Translations under genes and position numbers: made by a program
In this document: positions 16,726 through 26,461 of the stretch, piece after piece
Numbering within the stretch: position 1 is the first letter of the stretch
How the letters are laid out: each line of letters starts with the position of its first letter
From: Spirochaetaceae bacterium
GTDB taxonomy: Bacteria > Spirochaetota > Spirochaetia > Treponematales > Treponemataceae
Direction: 5' to 3'
Assembly (NCBI GenBank): GCA_017618015.1
Contig: JAFZVC010000046.1
Coordinates: forward strand, 1-64,000
DNA: 64,000 nucleotides
Notes under the pieces: generated by a model
What the model was told of the DNA's origin: nothing
What the model saw: the letters and a program-made list of their open reading frames with translations, nothing else
The model's database searches: none

Positions 16726-18633
16726 ATGAAAGCGAAAAAGGTTAGCGACAAATCCGCTTCTAACGAAAAAGAGAATTCTCTATTCAAGAATATTTTCATC
16801 ATCTACAAAGCGATGTTTAAGCGTTACCCCGCCTCGATACCGCTTGTCATAGTGTATGTCCTGATCATGATAGCTATGCCGTTTTTGAACACGCTTATAC
16901 CGGCTCTGGCGATTAAAGGAATTACAAGCGGAGACATCGCGACATTTTTCAAATACATAACGCTTGCTGTTGCGTGTTTATGCGCCGCCTCAATTGTAAA
17001 AATGTTCTGCCAGAAAAAAATGCAGATGAAGCATACTTATAACAGAATTACCGCTTTTATGATGAGTTTCCTTAAAAAAGCGATAAACACCGATTACCTT
17101 AACATTGAGCCGCAGCCTAAGCAGAAGATTATGGGCAAAGGTGTACAAGGTGTTAACGGATCTTGGAACGGTGCGGAGGCAGTTTCGAAAATTGCTCTGG
17201 AGATGCTCGTCATAATTATGGGAATTACGAGCTACGGAACAGTAATTTTTATACTGGACTGGAAGATACTCCTTGTAATGCTTGGAATGTTCACAGCTGA
17301 CGTGCTTATGAGAAACAATGCCGTTAAGTACGGTGACAAAAACCGCGAAAAGATGAGCGAGACCTGGCGGCAGATGAGGTATATCGAGCGTAACTGCATG
17401 AACGTGAGCTCAGGTAAGGATATAAGAATTTTCAACCTGAGAAATCTGTTCGACACCCATTTTGATTCTTTAATCGATATAAGCCTGAAATTCCGCTCCA
17501 AATATCAGCTGATGTGGTATTATCCGACACTCTCGGACAGTGTATTCAATTTTACGCGTGACTGGCTTGCATATACGCTTTTGATACACAAGGTTCTTTC
17601 GGGGCAGATTGATGCCGCTGAATTTACGATTTATATAGGACTAGTCACAAGCTTTTCTCTGTGGATTTACGACGTTTCAATGCACATAGCGGATTTGCGT
17701 GAGGCAAGCCATGAGTTCAACGATTATCACAAGTTTATGGCGCAGAAGGATGTTTTCGGAAGGGCAGAAACTACAGATGATACGGCTGACTCTGATCGTG
17801 CAGGCGACTCCGCGGCAAACGCAAAAGCAAAAGCAAATGCAGGGATGCGCGCGCCAGAAATTGAGCTTCGCAACGTCAGTTTCACATACGAGGGAAGCAA
17901 CAAGCCAGTTCTTAAAAACATCAGCATGAAAATACGCGCGGACGAGAAAATCGCACTAGTGGGAAACAACGGTGCTGGAAAAACAACAATCGTAAAGCTT
18001 TTATGCGGTCTTTATCCGCCAACGTCCGGCGAGATTCTTATTGACGGCAAGAGCATTGACGACATCGGTGTTGAAAAATATCAGGATATGGTCAGCGTTC
18101 TGTTCCAGGATACTTCGCCGATCGCACTGTCCATCGCTGAGAATGTTTCCGGTCAGGAAATTGCGGAAATGGACAGGGAGCGCGTAAGATTATGCCTTGA
18201 TAAAGCCGGGCTTTTGGAAAAGATTGATACGCTCCCCAAAAAAGAGGAGTCATACATAACGCAGACGCTTGATGAGAACGGAGTAGTTCTTTCGGGCGGA
18301 GAGACGCAAAAACTGTTGCTCGCAAAGGCGATGTACAAGGACGGACCAGTTCTGATTCTTGACGAGCCGACCTCCGCGCTTGACCCGATTGCCGAGAGCC
18401 GCATCTACGATGAGTACAATCAGATGGCGTCTGAGAAAACGGCTGTGTTTATTTCTCACAGGCTTGCAAGCACAAAGTTCTGCGACCGCATCCTGTTTTT
18501 GGACGACGGACAGATTGTTGAGGAAGGAAGCCACGAAGAGCTTATGAAAAAAGGCGGCAAATACCGCGAGATTTTCGACATTCAGAGCCATTATTACAAA
18601 GAGAATATAGAGGTGTCAGATGAAGCAGAGTAA
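16726..18633 (+). CDS. ABC exporter half-transporter, first subunit
   Basis: 635 residues: six-helix membrane domain (~25-335), a low-complexity Ala/Lys/Asp linker (~350-376), then the ATPase with Walker A GNNGAGKTT (413-421), Q-loop LFQD, signature LSGGETQ, Walker B VLILDEPTSALD and H-loop ISHR. ATG-16726 is preferred to an upstream TTG because GGAGG lies six bases ahead. It pairs with the next gene, whose start overlaps its end by 14 bp, as a heterodimeric exporter of the peptide/drug class. No C39 peptidase domain is present. Neighbouring LytTR genes and the direct repeats at its promoter indicate signal-controlled export; the substrate is not known. Confidence 0.9.
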   Translation: MKAKKVSDKSASNEKENSLFKNIFIIYKAMFKRYPASIPLVIVYVLIMIAMPFLNTLIPALAIKGITSGDIATFFKYITLAVACLCAASIVKMFCQKKMQMKHTYNRITAFMMSFLKKAINTDYLNIEPQPKQKIMGKGVQGVNGSWNGAEAVSKIALEMLVIIMGITSYGTVIFILDWKILLVMLGMFTADVLMRNNAVKYGDKNREKMSETWRQMRYIERNCMNVSSGKDIRIFNLRNLFDTHFDSLIDISLKFRSKYQLMWYYPTLSDSVFNFTRDWLAYTLLIHKVLSGQIDAAEFTIYIGLVTSFSLWIYDVSMHIADLREASHEFNDYHKFMAQKDVFGRAETTDDTADSDRAGDSAANAKAKANAGMRAPEIELRNVSFTYEGSNKPVLKNISMKIRADEKIALVGNNGAGKTTIVKLLCGLYPPTSGEILIDGKSIDDIGVEKYQDMVSVLFQDTSPIALSIAENVSGQEIAEMDRERVRLCLDKAGLLEKIDTLPKKEESYITQTLDENGVVLSGGETQKLLLAKAMYKDGPVLILDEPTSALDPIAESRIYDEYNQMASEKTAVFISHRLASTKFCDRILFLDDGQIVEEGSHEELMKKGGKYREIFDIQSHYYKENIEVSDEAE

Positions 18634-20500
18634 TAAGCCGGAAAACGTCGATTTCAATGCAGAAAAGACAAGAGGAACTGTCGGAAAGGTACTGAGGCTT
18701 GTTCACTATCTGACGCCGGGTTATCTTACGTTCCTGGTTTTAATCAGGATAATGTCATCGGCACAGCCTTTCATCAACATCTTTTTCTCAAGCAAGATTC
18801 TTGACGGCTTAATCCGATTGGATTCGTTTGAATCAATCTTCAGAAACGTAATCATCATGGTATCAATTGATACTGCTATTGTGCTTGTACGCTGGAGACT
18901 TGAGGGATTTCACTGGGTAAAGAAAGTTGAGCTGCAATACAGAATCAGCAAACTGATAATCGACAAAACTGTTGAGCTTGATTTTGACATTCTGGAGAAG
19001 CACGAAACTCTTGATATGATAAAAAAAGCTAAGGACGGAATGACAGCATCCGGTGATATCCGCGTGTTCTGTGATGAGATTGCGGAGATTCTGGAAAAAA
19101 TCATCACCATAATCTATTCGGTGGTAATTCTTGTTCCTCTTTTTATCCCTCAAACGGGAGAAGCCGTGGCTGGCTTGTCATGGTTGGGATCTTTCCTTAA
19201 CCAGTGGTACAGTTTTTTTGTAATGGTTTTTGTACTTGCGCTCCATGTTGCGGCATCGTATTACACGAACAAAAAATCGTCCATGCTTCAAGTACAATTC
19301 TTTGAGAAAAACGTCACCTACAACCGTTATTTCAATTACTGGTTCGACCTGATTTTCAACTACTCGATCGGAAAGTATATCCGTCTTTACAAGATGCAGA
19401 AGCTTGTCACAAAAAAAGTTGATAAGACAAACGAAACTCTTGAAAAAGAGGGTGTCGCATGGACTGACAAAAGCATAAAAGTGTCAGTTATCCCGATTGT
19501 CTCGCAGGGAATAATGCAGCTGGTGAGCTATGCTTATGTCGGGCTTAAAGCTGTTTTTTCGCTGATAAGCGCCGGAAAGTGTCTTTTATATGTGTCTAGT
19601 TACACAAAACTTGTGGAGAGCATAACTGGTATCTCAAAGAATTTCGTACAGATAAAGACCGAAAGCCGCTATCTGTCGTTTTTCTATGACTATATGAAAA
19701 TCAAGAACAAGCGATACGAAGGAACAATTCCTACCGAAAAACGCGATGACAACTTGTTTGAGATTGAGTTCCGCGACGTTTCGTTCAAGTATGCAAATAC
19801 AGAAAACTGGGCGCTCCGTCATGTAAACCAGAAGATTACGCTCGGCACTAAAAATGCCGTTGTCGGTAAGAACGGCGCGGGAAAGACGACTTTTATAAAG
19901 CTTTTGTGCCGCCTTTACGAGCCAACAGAAGGTCAGATTCTGCTTAACGGAGTTGATATCCGTTACTACGATTATCAGGATTACGCAAAGCTTTTTGCCA
20001 TTGTGTTCCAGGATTTCAACCTGTTTTCGTTCACATTGGGCGAGAATGTCGGTTCCGGCATTGACTACGATAAGGATCGCGCGGTCGAATGCCTTGAGAA
20101 AGCCGGGTTCAAGGAGCGGTTCGACAAGCTTGAAAAAGGCTTGGACACTCCGCTTTACCAGTACAATGATGAACAGGGCGTTGAGATTTCAGGCGGCGAG
20201 GCTCAGAAAGTCGCGATTGCACGATCTCTTTACAAGGACGCGCCGTTCGTCATTATGGACGAGCCGACTTCCGCGCTCGACCCGGTTGCCGAATACGAGA
20301 TTTACAAGCGTTTTGACGAAATGGTTCAGGGCAAAACGTCTATTTACATTTCGCACAGAATGTCGAGCTGCCGTTTCTGTGACAACATCATCGTGTTTGA
20401 CGACGGCAAGATTGTTGAGCAGGGCAACCACGACAAGCTGATGCAGAACGGCGGTTTGTACAGCGAGCTTTGGAACGCGCAGGCACAGTATTACGCATGA
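18620..20500 (+). CDS. ABC exporter half-transporter, second subunit
   Basis: 626 residues: membrane domain (~30-340) and ATPase with Walker A GKNGAGKTT (416-424), Q-loop VFQD, signature ISGGEAQ, Walker B FVIMDEPTSALD and H-loop ISHR. The signature starts Ile rather than Leu and the partner's motif is LSGGE, so both sites are near canonical. GAGGTG precedes the ATG, which lies inside the end of the partner gene, ensuring coupled translation. Terminated by a strong hairpin. Confidence 0.9.
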   Translation: MKQSNKPENVDFNAEKTRGTVGKVLRLVHYLTPGYLTFLVLIRIMSSAQPFINIFFSSKILDGLIRLDSFESIFRNVIIMVSIDTAIVLVRWRLEGFHWVKKVELQYRISKLIIDKTVELDFDILEKHETLDMIKKAKDGMTASGDIRVFCDEIAEILEKIITIIYSVVILVPLFIPQTGEAVAGLSWLGSFLNQWYSFFVMVFVLALHVAASYYTNKKSSMLQVQFFEKNVTYNRYFNYWFDLIFNYSIGKYIRLYKMQKLVTKKVDKTNETLEKEGVAWTDKSIKVSVIPIVSQGIMQLVSYAYVGLKAVFSLISAGKCLLYVSSYTKLVESITGISKNFVQIKTESRYLSFFYDYMKIKNKRYEGTIPTEKRDDNLFEIEFRDVSFKYANTENWALRHVNQKITLGTKNAVVGKNGAGKTTFIKLLCRLYEPTEGQILLNGVDIRYYDYQDYAKLFAIVFQDFNLFSFTLGENVGSGIDYDKDRAVECLEKAGFKERFDKLEKGLDTPLYQYNDEQGVEISGGEAQKVAIARSLYKDAPFVIMDEPTSALDPVAEYEIYKRFDEMVQGKTSIYISHRMSSCRFCDNIIVFDDGKIVEQGNHDKLMQNGGLYSELWNAQAQYYA

Positions 20501-20526
20501 GTAGCACTTTACCCGGCACTTAGGGT

Positions 20527-20581
20527 AAAATACGTCTGGTTATGGAATGCTTCGCTTAAAGCCTTGACCAGACGTATTTTT
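20527..20581 (+). terminator. Terminator of the ABC exporter operon
   Basis: 14-bp perfect stem AAAATACGTCTGGT (20527-20540) with ACCAGACGTATTTT (20567-20580), T-rich on the 3' side. It closes the exporter operon before the MBL hydrolase gene. Confidence 0.85.
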
Positions 20582-20599
20582 GAATATGCCGGAGTAAAC

Positions 20600-21466
20600 A
20601 TGAACTCAATTGCTTTTTTTGAATCGGAAAAAATCGCTGACAAAAGTTGGAAAATCCACGACATCTATGTCTCTGAATCATCAAAATATTATTCTTACTT
20701 GGTGGAAGGCAAAGACTACGCTCTTTTAATCGACACGATGATGGGCTGGGGAAAGCTCGATGAATACTGCAAAACGCTGACGAGCAAACCTATCAAAGTT
20801 GTGAATACTCATGCCCACTGGGATCACATAGGCGGAAATTTCCGGTTCGACAGCTGCTATCTTCATCCGCGCGACATGCCGCTTTTCTTGGAATCGCTTG
20901 TTTACACAAAGCAGCAGCTTATCGACGTGGCAAAGCAGATGGCAAAAGAAGAATACAAGAGTTTTGAGCTGTCAGACGAGCATCTTGTCGCCCCGAAACC
21001 GATGAAGCTTTTTCCAATTTACGACGGCGATATATTCGACTTGGGCGACAGGCAACTTGAAGTTGTTGAAGCTGGCGGCCATACAGCAGGCTCTATCGTC
21101 TTAATAGACCATAAGACACGCATCGCTTATGCCGGGGACGTATGCAACAGCAACACGCTTTTGGAGCTTCCTACCTCGCTCCCTGTTGAAGCTTATCTTA
21201 AAAATCTTCATAATTTGAACAGCCATAAATCAGAATTTGATATGATGTACGGCGGTCACGAGATTTACGATTCTTCAATTCTAGATGAGGCGATAGAAAC
21301 CGTTTCAAAAGTTATTGACGGCACGGACGCAAAATGCGAGCGAACTGGCATGTTCGGCACTCCTGTTTATTATGCAGCCCAAAAAGGAAAACGATTTAAC
21401 ATGAGTTATTTGCCGGATAAAATTTTTGGAACAGATTTCCCGAAACAGATTATTACGAAGGAGTGA
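20600..21466 (+). CDS. Metallo-beta-lactamase-fold hydrolase
   Basis: 288 residues with the metal-binding THAHWDHIGG motif, a downstream GGHTAGS histidine, an AGD aspartate and YGGHE near the C-terminus, the standard di-metal set of MBL hydrolases. ATG-20600 is chosen over an upstream TTG lying in the terminator because CCGGAG is correctly spaced. Substrate unknown; glyoxalase II-like or lactonase-like activities are common in the family. The NAD synthetase gene follows after 4 bp, so they share a transcript. Confidence 0.88.
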   Translation: MNSIAFFESEKIADKSWKIHDIYVSESSKYYSYLVEGKDYALLIDTMMGWGKLDEYCKTLTSKPIKVVNTHAHWDHIGGNFRFDSCYLHPRDMPLFLESLVYTKQQLIDVAKQMAKEEYKSFELSDEHLVAPKPMKLFPIYDGDIFDLGDRQLEVVEAGGHTAGSIVLIDHKTRIAYAGDVCNSNTLLELPTSLPVEAYLKNLHNLNSHKSEFDMMYGGHEIYDSSILDEAIETVSKVIDGTDAKCERTGMFGTPVYYAAQKGKRFNMSYLPDKIFGTDFPKQIITKE

Positions 21467-21470
21467 CGGG

Positions 21471-23462
21471 ATGAAAAACAATCTTATTGCAGTTGCGGCT
21501 GTTGTGCCGCCGCTGCATGTGGCTGACGTAAAATACAATACGGAACAGATAATATCCGCTATAAAAACGCAGACGGACTGCGGCGTAATCGTGTTCCCGG
21601 AGCTTTCTGTCACTGGCTATACGTGCGCCGATCTTTTTGAAAGCGACCTGCTTTTGAATGCCGCAGAAGAAGCTGTCCTTACGATTGCAAAAGCGACGGA
21701 AAACACCGGCGTTACGGCTGTCGTGGGACTTCCGCTCCGTTTCAAAAACAATCTGTACAATTGTGCGGCAATTCTTTCGGAAGGCGTTGTAAAAGCTTTC
21801 GTTCCAAAAACTTTTATCCCGAATTATTCAGAGTTTTATGAGTGCCGCTGGTTTGCGTCCGGCAAGGACGTAAAAGGCGAAACTGTTTCGCTTGCAGGTC
21901 AGCAGATTCCGTTCGGTGTCGATGTACTTGCCGAAGATTCAGTGAGCGGGGCGGTACTTGGCGTTGAAATCTGCGAGGATTTGTGGATTCCCGACAAGCC
22001 CAGCACCCATGCGGCTTTGGCGGGCGCGAACATACTCGTAAACCTTTCTGCCTCTGACGAGCTTATCGGAAAGCAGGAGTACCGCACGCAGCTTGTAAAA
22101 CAGCAGAGCGGCGCGTGTTATTGCGCATACATCTACGTGTCCGCCGGTACGCACGAAAGCAGTACCGACCTTGTTTTTTCGGGACACACAATTCTGGCGC
22201 AAAACGGAAGCCTTCTCAGCGAGGCGATTTTCCCGGAGTATCCGCATACAGAAAAAGCACTTGTCGATCTGGGCGTTATAATGCACGACAGAAGAAAGCA
22301 GAACACGTTCGAGAACGCGGGTTCTGCGTACCGGCGGGTTGCGGCAAGGATGCAGGAAGCCGGTGCGGACGCTTCCGGCGCACAAAAAAGCGGCTCACTA
22401 GGGGGCTGCGCGGACGCGGTAACTATCTCCGAACTTGCAGAAATCTTAAAGAAGTATAATTACCCAATGGCACGGAATCCGTTTGTTCCGGCAGAAAACG
22501 TCGCCCGCGAAGAACGGTGCAAAAGAATCCTTCAGATTCAGGCAAACGGACTTGCGACACGCGTCCGCTCCACTGGCATCAAGAATCTTGTTATCGGGAT
22601 TTCAGGCGGGCTAGACTCGACCCTTGCACTTCTCGTTTGTGCAGAGGCGCGGAAAATCATCCCGGATATACGCATTATCGCGTACACGTTGCCGAACGAA
22701 GGAAACACAACGAACCTTACGCTTAACAACGCAAAAAGCCTTATGAAGCTTCTTGCCGACGAGTCGCACGAAGTTCCTATTGGTGAGAGCGTGAATCTTC
22801 ATCTTGCACAGCTCGGCCATGAGCTGACTTACCAGGGCGAAGGCGACGTGACGTACGAAAACGCGCAGGCTCGCATGCGCACATATATCCTGATGGATGC
22901 GGCGAACATGAAAAACGGACTTGTCGTCGGTACCGGGGATCTTTCGGAACTTGCGCTCGGCTGGTGCACCTACAACGGCGACCACATGTCCATGTACGCG
23001 GTCAATGCTTCTGTCCCGAAAACGCTCGTGAAGTATATTTGCGTTTCATACGCGATGATTTGCGGCAACGAAGAACTTAAAAAAGTATTGCTTTCGATAT
23101 GCGACACGCCGATTACGCCGGAATTAACGCCGAGCGAAGGCGGGAAAATCGCCCAGATGACAGAAGAAAAAATCGGCAAATACGACCTGAATGACTTTTT
23201 CCTGTTCTACACTTTGCGCTATGGCTTTGAGCCGTCACGCGCGGCAGCTTATGCGCTTTATGCGTACCCGGAGCTTTCAAAAGAAAAAGTCGTCGATGCG
23301 GCGAAAAACTTTTTCAAACGATTTTTCTCGCAGCAGTTCAAACGAAGCTGTCTGCCAGACGGTCCGAAAGTAGGTTCTGTAACGCTTTCTCCGCGCGGGG
23401 ACTGGCGTATGCCGAGTGACGCAAAAGTCGCGCTTTGGCTTCAAGACTTGGAGAGGGGGTAG
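21471..23462 (+). CDS. nadE: Glutamine-dependent NAD+ synthetase
   Basis: 663 residues. N-terminal nitrilase-type glutaminase domain (~1-300) with catalytic Glu in PELSVTGY, Lys in VPKTFIPNY and Cys in EICEDLW; C-terminal ATP-dependent synthetase domain with PP-loop SGGLDST (378-384). It converts nicotinate adenine dinucleotide, ATP and glutamine to NAD+. AAGGAG sits before ATG-21471; the longer frame would start inside the upstream gene. An Ala/Gly/Ser-rich insert (~290-318, 22339-22425) joins the two domains. A hairpin terminator follows. Confidence 0.95.
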   Translation: MKNNLIAVAAVVPPLHVADVKYNTEQIISAIKTQTDCGVIVFPELSVTGYTCADLFESDLLLNAAEEAVLTIAKATENTGVTAVVGLPLRFKNNLYNCAAILSEGVVKAFVPKTFIPNYSEFYECRWFASGKDVKGETVSLAGQQIPFGVDVLAEDSVSGAVLGVEICEDLWIPDKPSTHAALAGANILVNLSASDELIGKQEYRTQLVKQQSGACYCAYIYVSAGTHESSTDLVFSGHTILAQNGSLLSEAIFPEYPHTEKALVDLGVIMHDRRKQNTFENAGSAYRRVAARMQEAGADASGAQKSGSLGGCADAVTISELAEILKKYNYPMARNPFVPAENVAREERCKRILQIQANGLATRVRSTGIKNLVIGISGGLDSTLALLVCAEARKIIPDIRIIAYTLPNEGNTTNLTLNNAKSLMKLLADESHEVPIGESVNLHLAQLGHELTYQGEGDVTYENAQARMRTYILMDAANMKNGLVVGTGDLSELALGWCTYNGDHMSMYAVNASVPKTLVKYICVSYAMICGNEELKKVLLSICDTPITPELTPSEGGKIAQMTEEKIGKYDLNDFFLFYTLRYGFEPSRAAAYALYAYPELSKEKVVDAAKNFFKRFFSQQFKRSCLPDGPKVGSVTLSPRGDWRMPSDAKVALWLQDLERG

Positions 23463-23479
23463 CGGACAAGCAACAAAAT

Positions 23480-23546
23480 CATTTCATGCACGAATTCTTG
23501 CAGTTCGTGCATTTTTTTTACAGTTTCGGTTCTATGCTGTACTATT
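23480..23546 (+). promoter_or_regulatory. Predicted LytTR-controlled promoter of the APH-type kinase gene
   Basis: Direct repeats CATTTCATG (23480-23488) and CAGTTCGTG (23501-23509) with a 12-bp spacer, then TG at 23538-23539 exactly 37 bp from the start of the second repeat and an AT-rich -10 (TACTAT/ACTATT, 23540-23546). The second repeat has the CAGTT core familiar from AgrA sites. Confidence 0.55.
23488..23520 (+). terminator. Terminator after nadE, merged with a LytTR-type element
   Basis: Inverted repeat ATGCACGAA (23486-23494 region) with TTCGTGCAT (23504-23512) followed by eight T. It is a typical intrinsic terminator for nadE. The same bases form part of the direct-repeat element that precedes the next gene. 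Confidence 0.75.
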
Positions 23547-23580
23547 GAAATATCAGTAAAATTATAATAAGGAGAAAACT

Positions 23581-24648
23581 ATCGATACGTTTTTACGCAT
23601 ATTGGAAAATGCAAAAGATTTGTATTCGCTGCAGGATTTTGACTGCACGGAGGTAGGCGGACACGAGGGCGGACGCAACCGGATTTTTGTTTTTAGCAAC
23701 GGTGATGGGGAAAAGTTTGTTCTGAGGGTATCGGCTCTTGGCGACAGGACGGAGCAGGAGTATCTTGCGGAGACGGAGTTCGTTCATTATCTGGCTGCAG
23801 GGGGTGCGGCTGTCGCGGACGTGATTACGTCGGTGAACGGCAGACTCGTCGAGGTTGTGGGCGCGGACGATTCGAGTGAGGCGCGAAGTTCCGAGGACTC
23901 GGACAACGCAAGCGATTCGAGTGACGCGCGAGGGGCGTGTGACTCAAGTATCGCGCCAGTTTTCATCAGCCTGTTCGAATACGCAAAGGGCATGCTTCTG
24001 TGCAACAACGGCTACCGTTACCGCGATGGCGCGCCGCTTGAAGAATACTTCTACAACACAGGAAAGACGCTTGGCAAAATCCATGCGCTTTCAAAACGCT
24101 TTGCGCCCGCAAAACAAAATTGCCGCCGCGCAAGCTATTTTGATAAATACAACATGGACTATATCGAAAGTCTTATCCCGGATGAATACGCCGATTTGAA
24201 AAACGCAATCGCGGCGCGGTTCAGCGAGTTCCAAAAGCTGCCGACAGATTCGGAAAGCTTCGGGCTTGTCCACTTTGACTACAGCGACGGCAATTATCAC
24301 ATCGACATGAAAAACGGCGACATCACGGTTTTCGATTTTGATAACTGCATGTACTGCTGGTATATGTTCGACCTTGCGAACCTCTGGACGCATGGCGAGG
24401 GATGGTGCCGGTATGAGCCGGACGCGGCAAAGCGCGATGCTTTTATGAAGCATTACTTTGACACGATTCTTGAAGGATACAGGAGCGAAACGCCAGTCGC
24501 AGAGAGCCTTGTGGAGAAGCTTCCGCTTTTTATCGACATGGTTCTGATTGAGAACATCGTGGACGAATTTGAATGCTGTGCGCGCGAAGACGAAGACGTT
24601 GACTATGAGGATATTAAAGGGGCTGCAGAATGGCTTTTGAAAAACTAA
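23581..24648 (+). CDS. APH/choline-kinase-fold phosphotransferase, possible AUC start
   Basis: About 355 residues. Catalytic loop HFDYSDGNYH and the metal-binding FDFDNC are those of the aminoglycoside phosphotransferase/homoserine kinase-like fold (APH family); the substrate is unknown. There is no ATG at the front. AAGGAG (23569-23574) is six bases ahead of ATC-23581, which is in frame and gives a sensible N-terminus (xDTFLRILENAKDLYSL). The nearest conventional start, TTG-23602, has no ribosome-binding site. Either AUC is used, or ATG has mutated. Residues ~95-125 are an Asp/Ser/Ala-rich insert containing a DNA direct repeat (GATTCGAGTGA). The last 19 bp overlap the peptidase gene. Confidence 0.75.
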   Translation: MDTFLRILENAKDLYSLQDFDCTEVGGHEGGRNRIFVFSNGDGEKFVLRVSALGDRTEQEYLAETEFVHYLAAGGAAVADVITSVNGRLVEVVGADDSSEARSSEDSDNASDSSDARGACDSSIAPVFISLFEYAKGMLLCNNGYRYRDGAPLEEYFYNTGKTLGKIHALSKRFAPAKQNCRRASYFDKYNMDYIESLIPDEYADLKNAIAARFSEFQKLPTDSESFGLVHFDYSDGNYHIDMKNGDITVFDFDNCMYCWYMFDLANLWTHGEGWCRYEPDAAKRDAFMKHYFDTILEGYRSETPVAESLVEKLPLFIDMVLIENIVDEFECCAREDEDVDYEDIKGAAEWLLKN

Positions 24649-25310
24649 ACGCAAAATTGCTGGGATTATTCAGCGGTTTTCCGACTCATCATTTTACGGA
24701 TGAAATTGCCGAGGTGCTTCGCGAACATTTGAGTGGAAATCAAATCGAGCGGAAATGCCTTGTTTTTATAAGCGCTCTTCCAGAAGAGTATGCGCAAAAC
24801 GATGACGACAGTGACGGCATGCACCAGATGTTCGCAGAACGCGGAATGGGTTTTGCAGAGCATCATGTAATTGACAGGCGGACGAGCGCAGAAGATGCTG
24901 TAAAGCTTTTAAGGCAGGCAGATTGTATCTGGCTTATGGGTGGCGAAGTAACCTGGCAGATGAAACTGATTCAAGATCTTAATCTTGCTCCTGAGCTTAA
25001 GGCAAGTAATGCAGTGATTCTTGGTGTTAGTGCCGGTTCAATGAACCTCGGCAGATATGTCGCTGAAATCTGGGAGTCAAAATCGTTCTACGATGGGCTT
25101 GGACTTTCTGACACAATAATCAAAGCGCACTACTCCAAAGACGAATGGTTCATGCCGATTTTGAAAGAACTGTCGATGATTCATCCGCTGATTGCAATGG
25201 AAGATGAGAGCGCGATTTTCATAAATCGTGACAAAACCTGGAAACTCGGAAACATGTACCAGATTTCCAAAGGCGAGATTACAAGCCTTTCTCAGTTGCC
25301 AAAGCTTTGA
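24630..25310 (+). CDS. Peptidase S51 (dipeptidase E-like) family protein
   Basis: 226 residues with the S51 nucleophile motif GVSAGSMNL (Ser in the GxSAG elbow), an oxyanion-region glycine pair in WLMGGEVT, and a C-terminal AMEDESAIF typical of the family. Characterised members cleave Asp-X dipeptides or cyanophycin. GGGG upstream and a 19-bp overlap with the kinase gene indicate coupled expression. Confidence 0.85.
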   Translation: MAFEKLNAKLLGLFSGFPTHHFTDEIAEVLREHLSGNQIERKCLVFISALPEEYAQNDDDSDGMHQMFAERGMGFAEHHVIDRRTSAEDAVKLLRQADCIWLMGGEVTWQMKLIQDLNLAPELKASNAVILGVSAGSMNLGRYVAEIWESKSFYDGLGLSDTIIKAHYSKDEWFMPILKELSMIHPLIAMEDESAIFINRDKTWKLGNMYQISKGEITSLSQLPKL

Positions 25311-25356
25311 TTTACTGAAACCGATGTTTTGAACTGGCTGTCCGATGGAGATTTTG

Positions 25357-26451
25357 ATGAAGAAACCTAAAAAAGGAAGAAAGAAGATTATGATGATTGT
25401 AATATCGATCGTGCTGGGCGTGGCTATTATTATTGGTGGACTAATGATTTACGGGAAAGTCCAGATGGGAAAAATCCCCGGATTATCATTTGATGATGTG
25501 CTTAAATACACGACGCAGGGCAAAAAAGACGCAAGAATTACAGTTGGAATCATCAAAGACGGAAAAGCTTCTTTCACAGTTTACGGAGAGGATGCGCAAG
25601 TTCTTCCGGCTGAAAATCACATTTATGAGATTGGTTCTCTTACAAAGACTATGACAGCCACCTTGGTCAGCAAGGCAATAAGCGAAAGAAAATTAAGCCT
25701 GGACGCCACAATCGACGAGTATCTGCCGCTTTCCAAAGGAAAAAACTATCCGACAATTTCGGAACTTGTGACACACACATCCGGGTATAGCTCGTTTTAT
25801 TTTGAAACTCCGATGATCGGCACTTTCTTTTCGGGGAAAAACAGCTTCTATGGAATAAGCCGTGATATGGTGCTTGAAAAATGCAAAAGTCTGAATATGA
25901 AAAAGGACAGTTACGATTTCAACTACTCAAACTTTGGTTTTGCTGTTCTTGGGCTTGTTCTGGAAAACGTGTACGCCAATAACTATACAGCGCTTTTGAA
26001 CGACTATGTCCAAAAAGAGCTTGGCATGACATCGACAAAGATTTCTGAGCGTGACGGAGATTTAGGCAATTATTGGGATTGGAATGAAGATGACGGATAT
26101 CTGTCGGCGGGCGCGGTCACGTCGAATATAAATGATATGCTTCGCTATGCACAGTTCCAGCTTGATGAAAACGCAGAGTTTGCATTGTGCCACAAAAGCA
26201 TTAAATCAATTGACGCGTCATCGGAAAGCCACAAGACAATGGGAATCTTTATGGATGAAATCGGCATGGCATGGCTTATAGACCGTAAGAACGGAATAAT
26301 CTGGCACAACGGTGGCACAGATGATTACAACAGTTATCTGGGGTTCTGCCCCGATTCAGGCACAGCGGTTGTTGTTTTGTCGAATCTTTCGCCGAATTAC
26401 CGTATTCCAGCTACGGTGCTTGGCATAAAAAAACTTTTGGAGCTGAAATAA
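25357..26451 (+). CDS. Beta-lactamase-fold serine hydrolase, membrane-anchored
   Basis: 364 residues. One N-terminal membrane helix (~10-32) is followed by a class C beta-lactamase/esterase-type domain with SLTK (SxxK), YSN (in FNYSNFGF) and HNGG (HxG) motifs. Such proteins are usually peptidases or esterases acting on cell-wall or small substrates, not antibiotic-resistance enzymes. ATG-25357 is preferred because GGAG lies six bases before it. Confidence 0.88.
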   Translation: MKKPKKGRKKIMMIVISIVLGVAIIIGGLMIYGKVQMGKIPGLSFDDVLKYTTQGKKDARITVGIIKDGKASFTVYGEDAQVLPAENHIYEIGSLTKTMTATLVSKAISERKLSLDATIDEYLPLSKGKNYPTISELVTHTSGYSSFYFETPMIGTFFSGKNSFYGISRDMVLEKCKSLNMKKDSYDFNYSNFGFAVLGLVLENVYANNYTALLNDYVQKELGMTSTKISERDGDLGNYWDWNEDDGYLSAGAVTSNINDMLRYAQFQLDENAEFALCHKSIKSIDASSESHKTMGIFMDEIGMAWLIDRKNGIIWHNGGTDDYNSYLGFCPDSGTAVVVLSNLSPNYRIPATVLGIKKLLELK

Positions 26452-26461
26452 TTAAAGAAAA

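Noticed and set aside
25357-26451. Beta-lactam resistance enzyme
   Set aside because: The SxxK/YxN/HxG motifs occur in many esterases and peptidases; the membrane anchor and divergent sequence do not indicate antibiotic hydrolysis.
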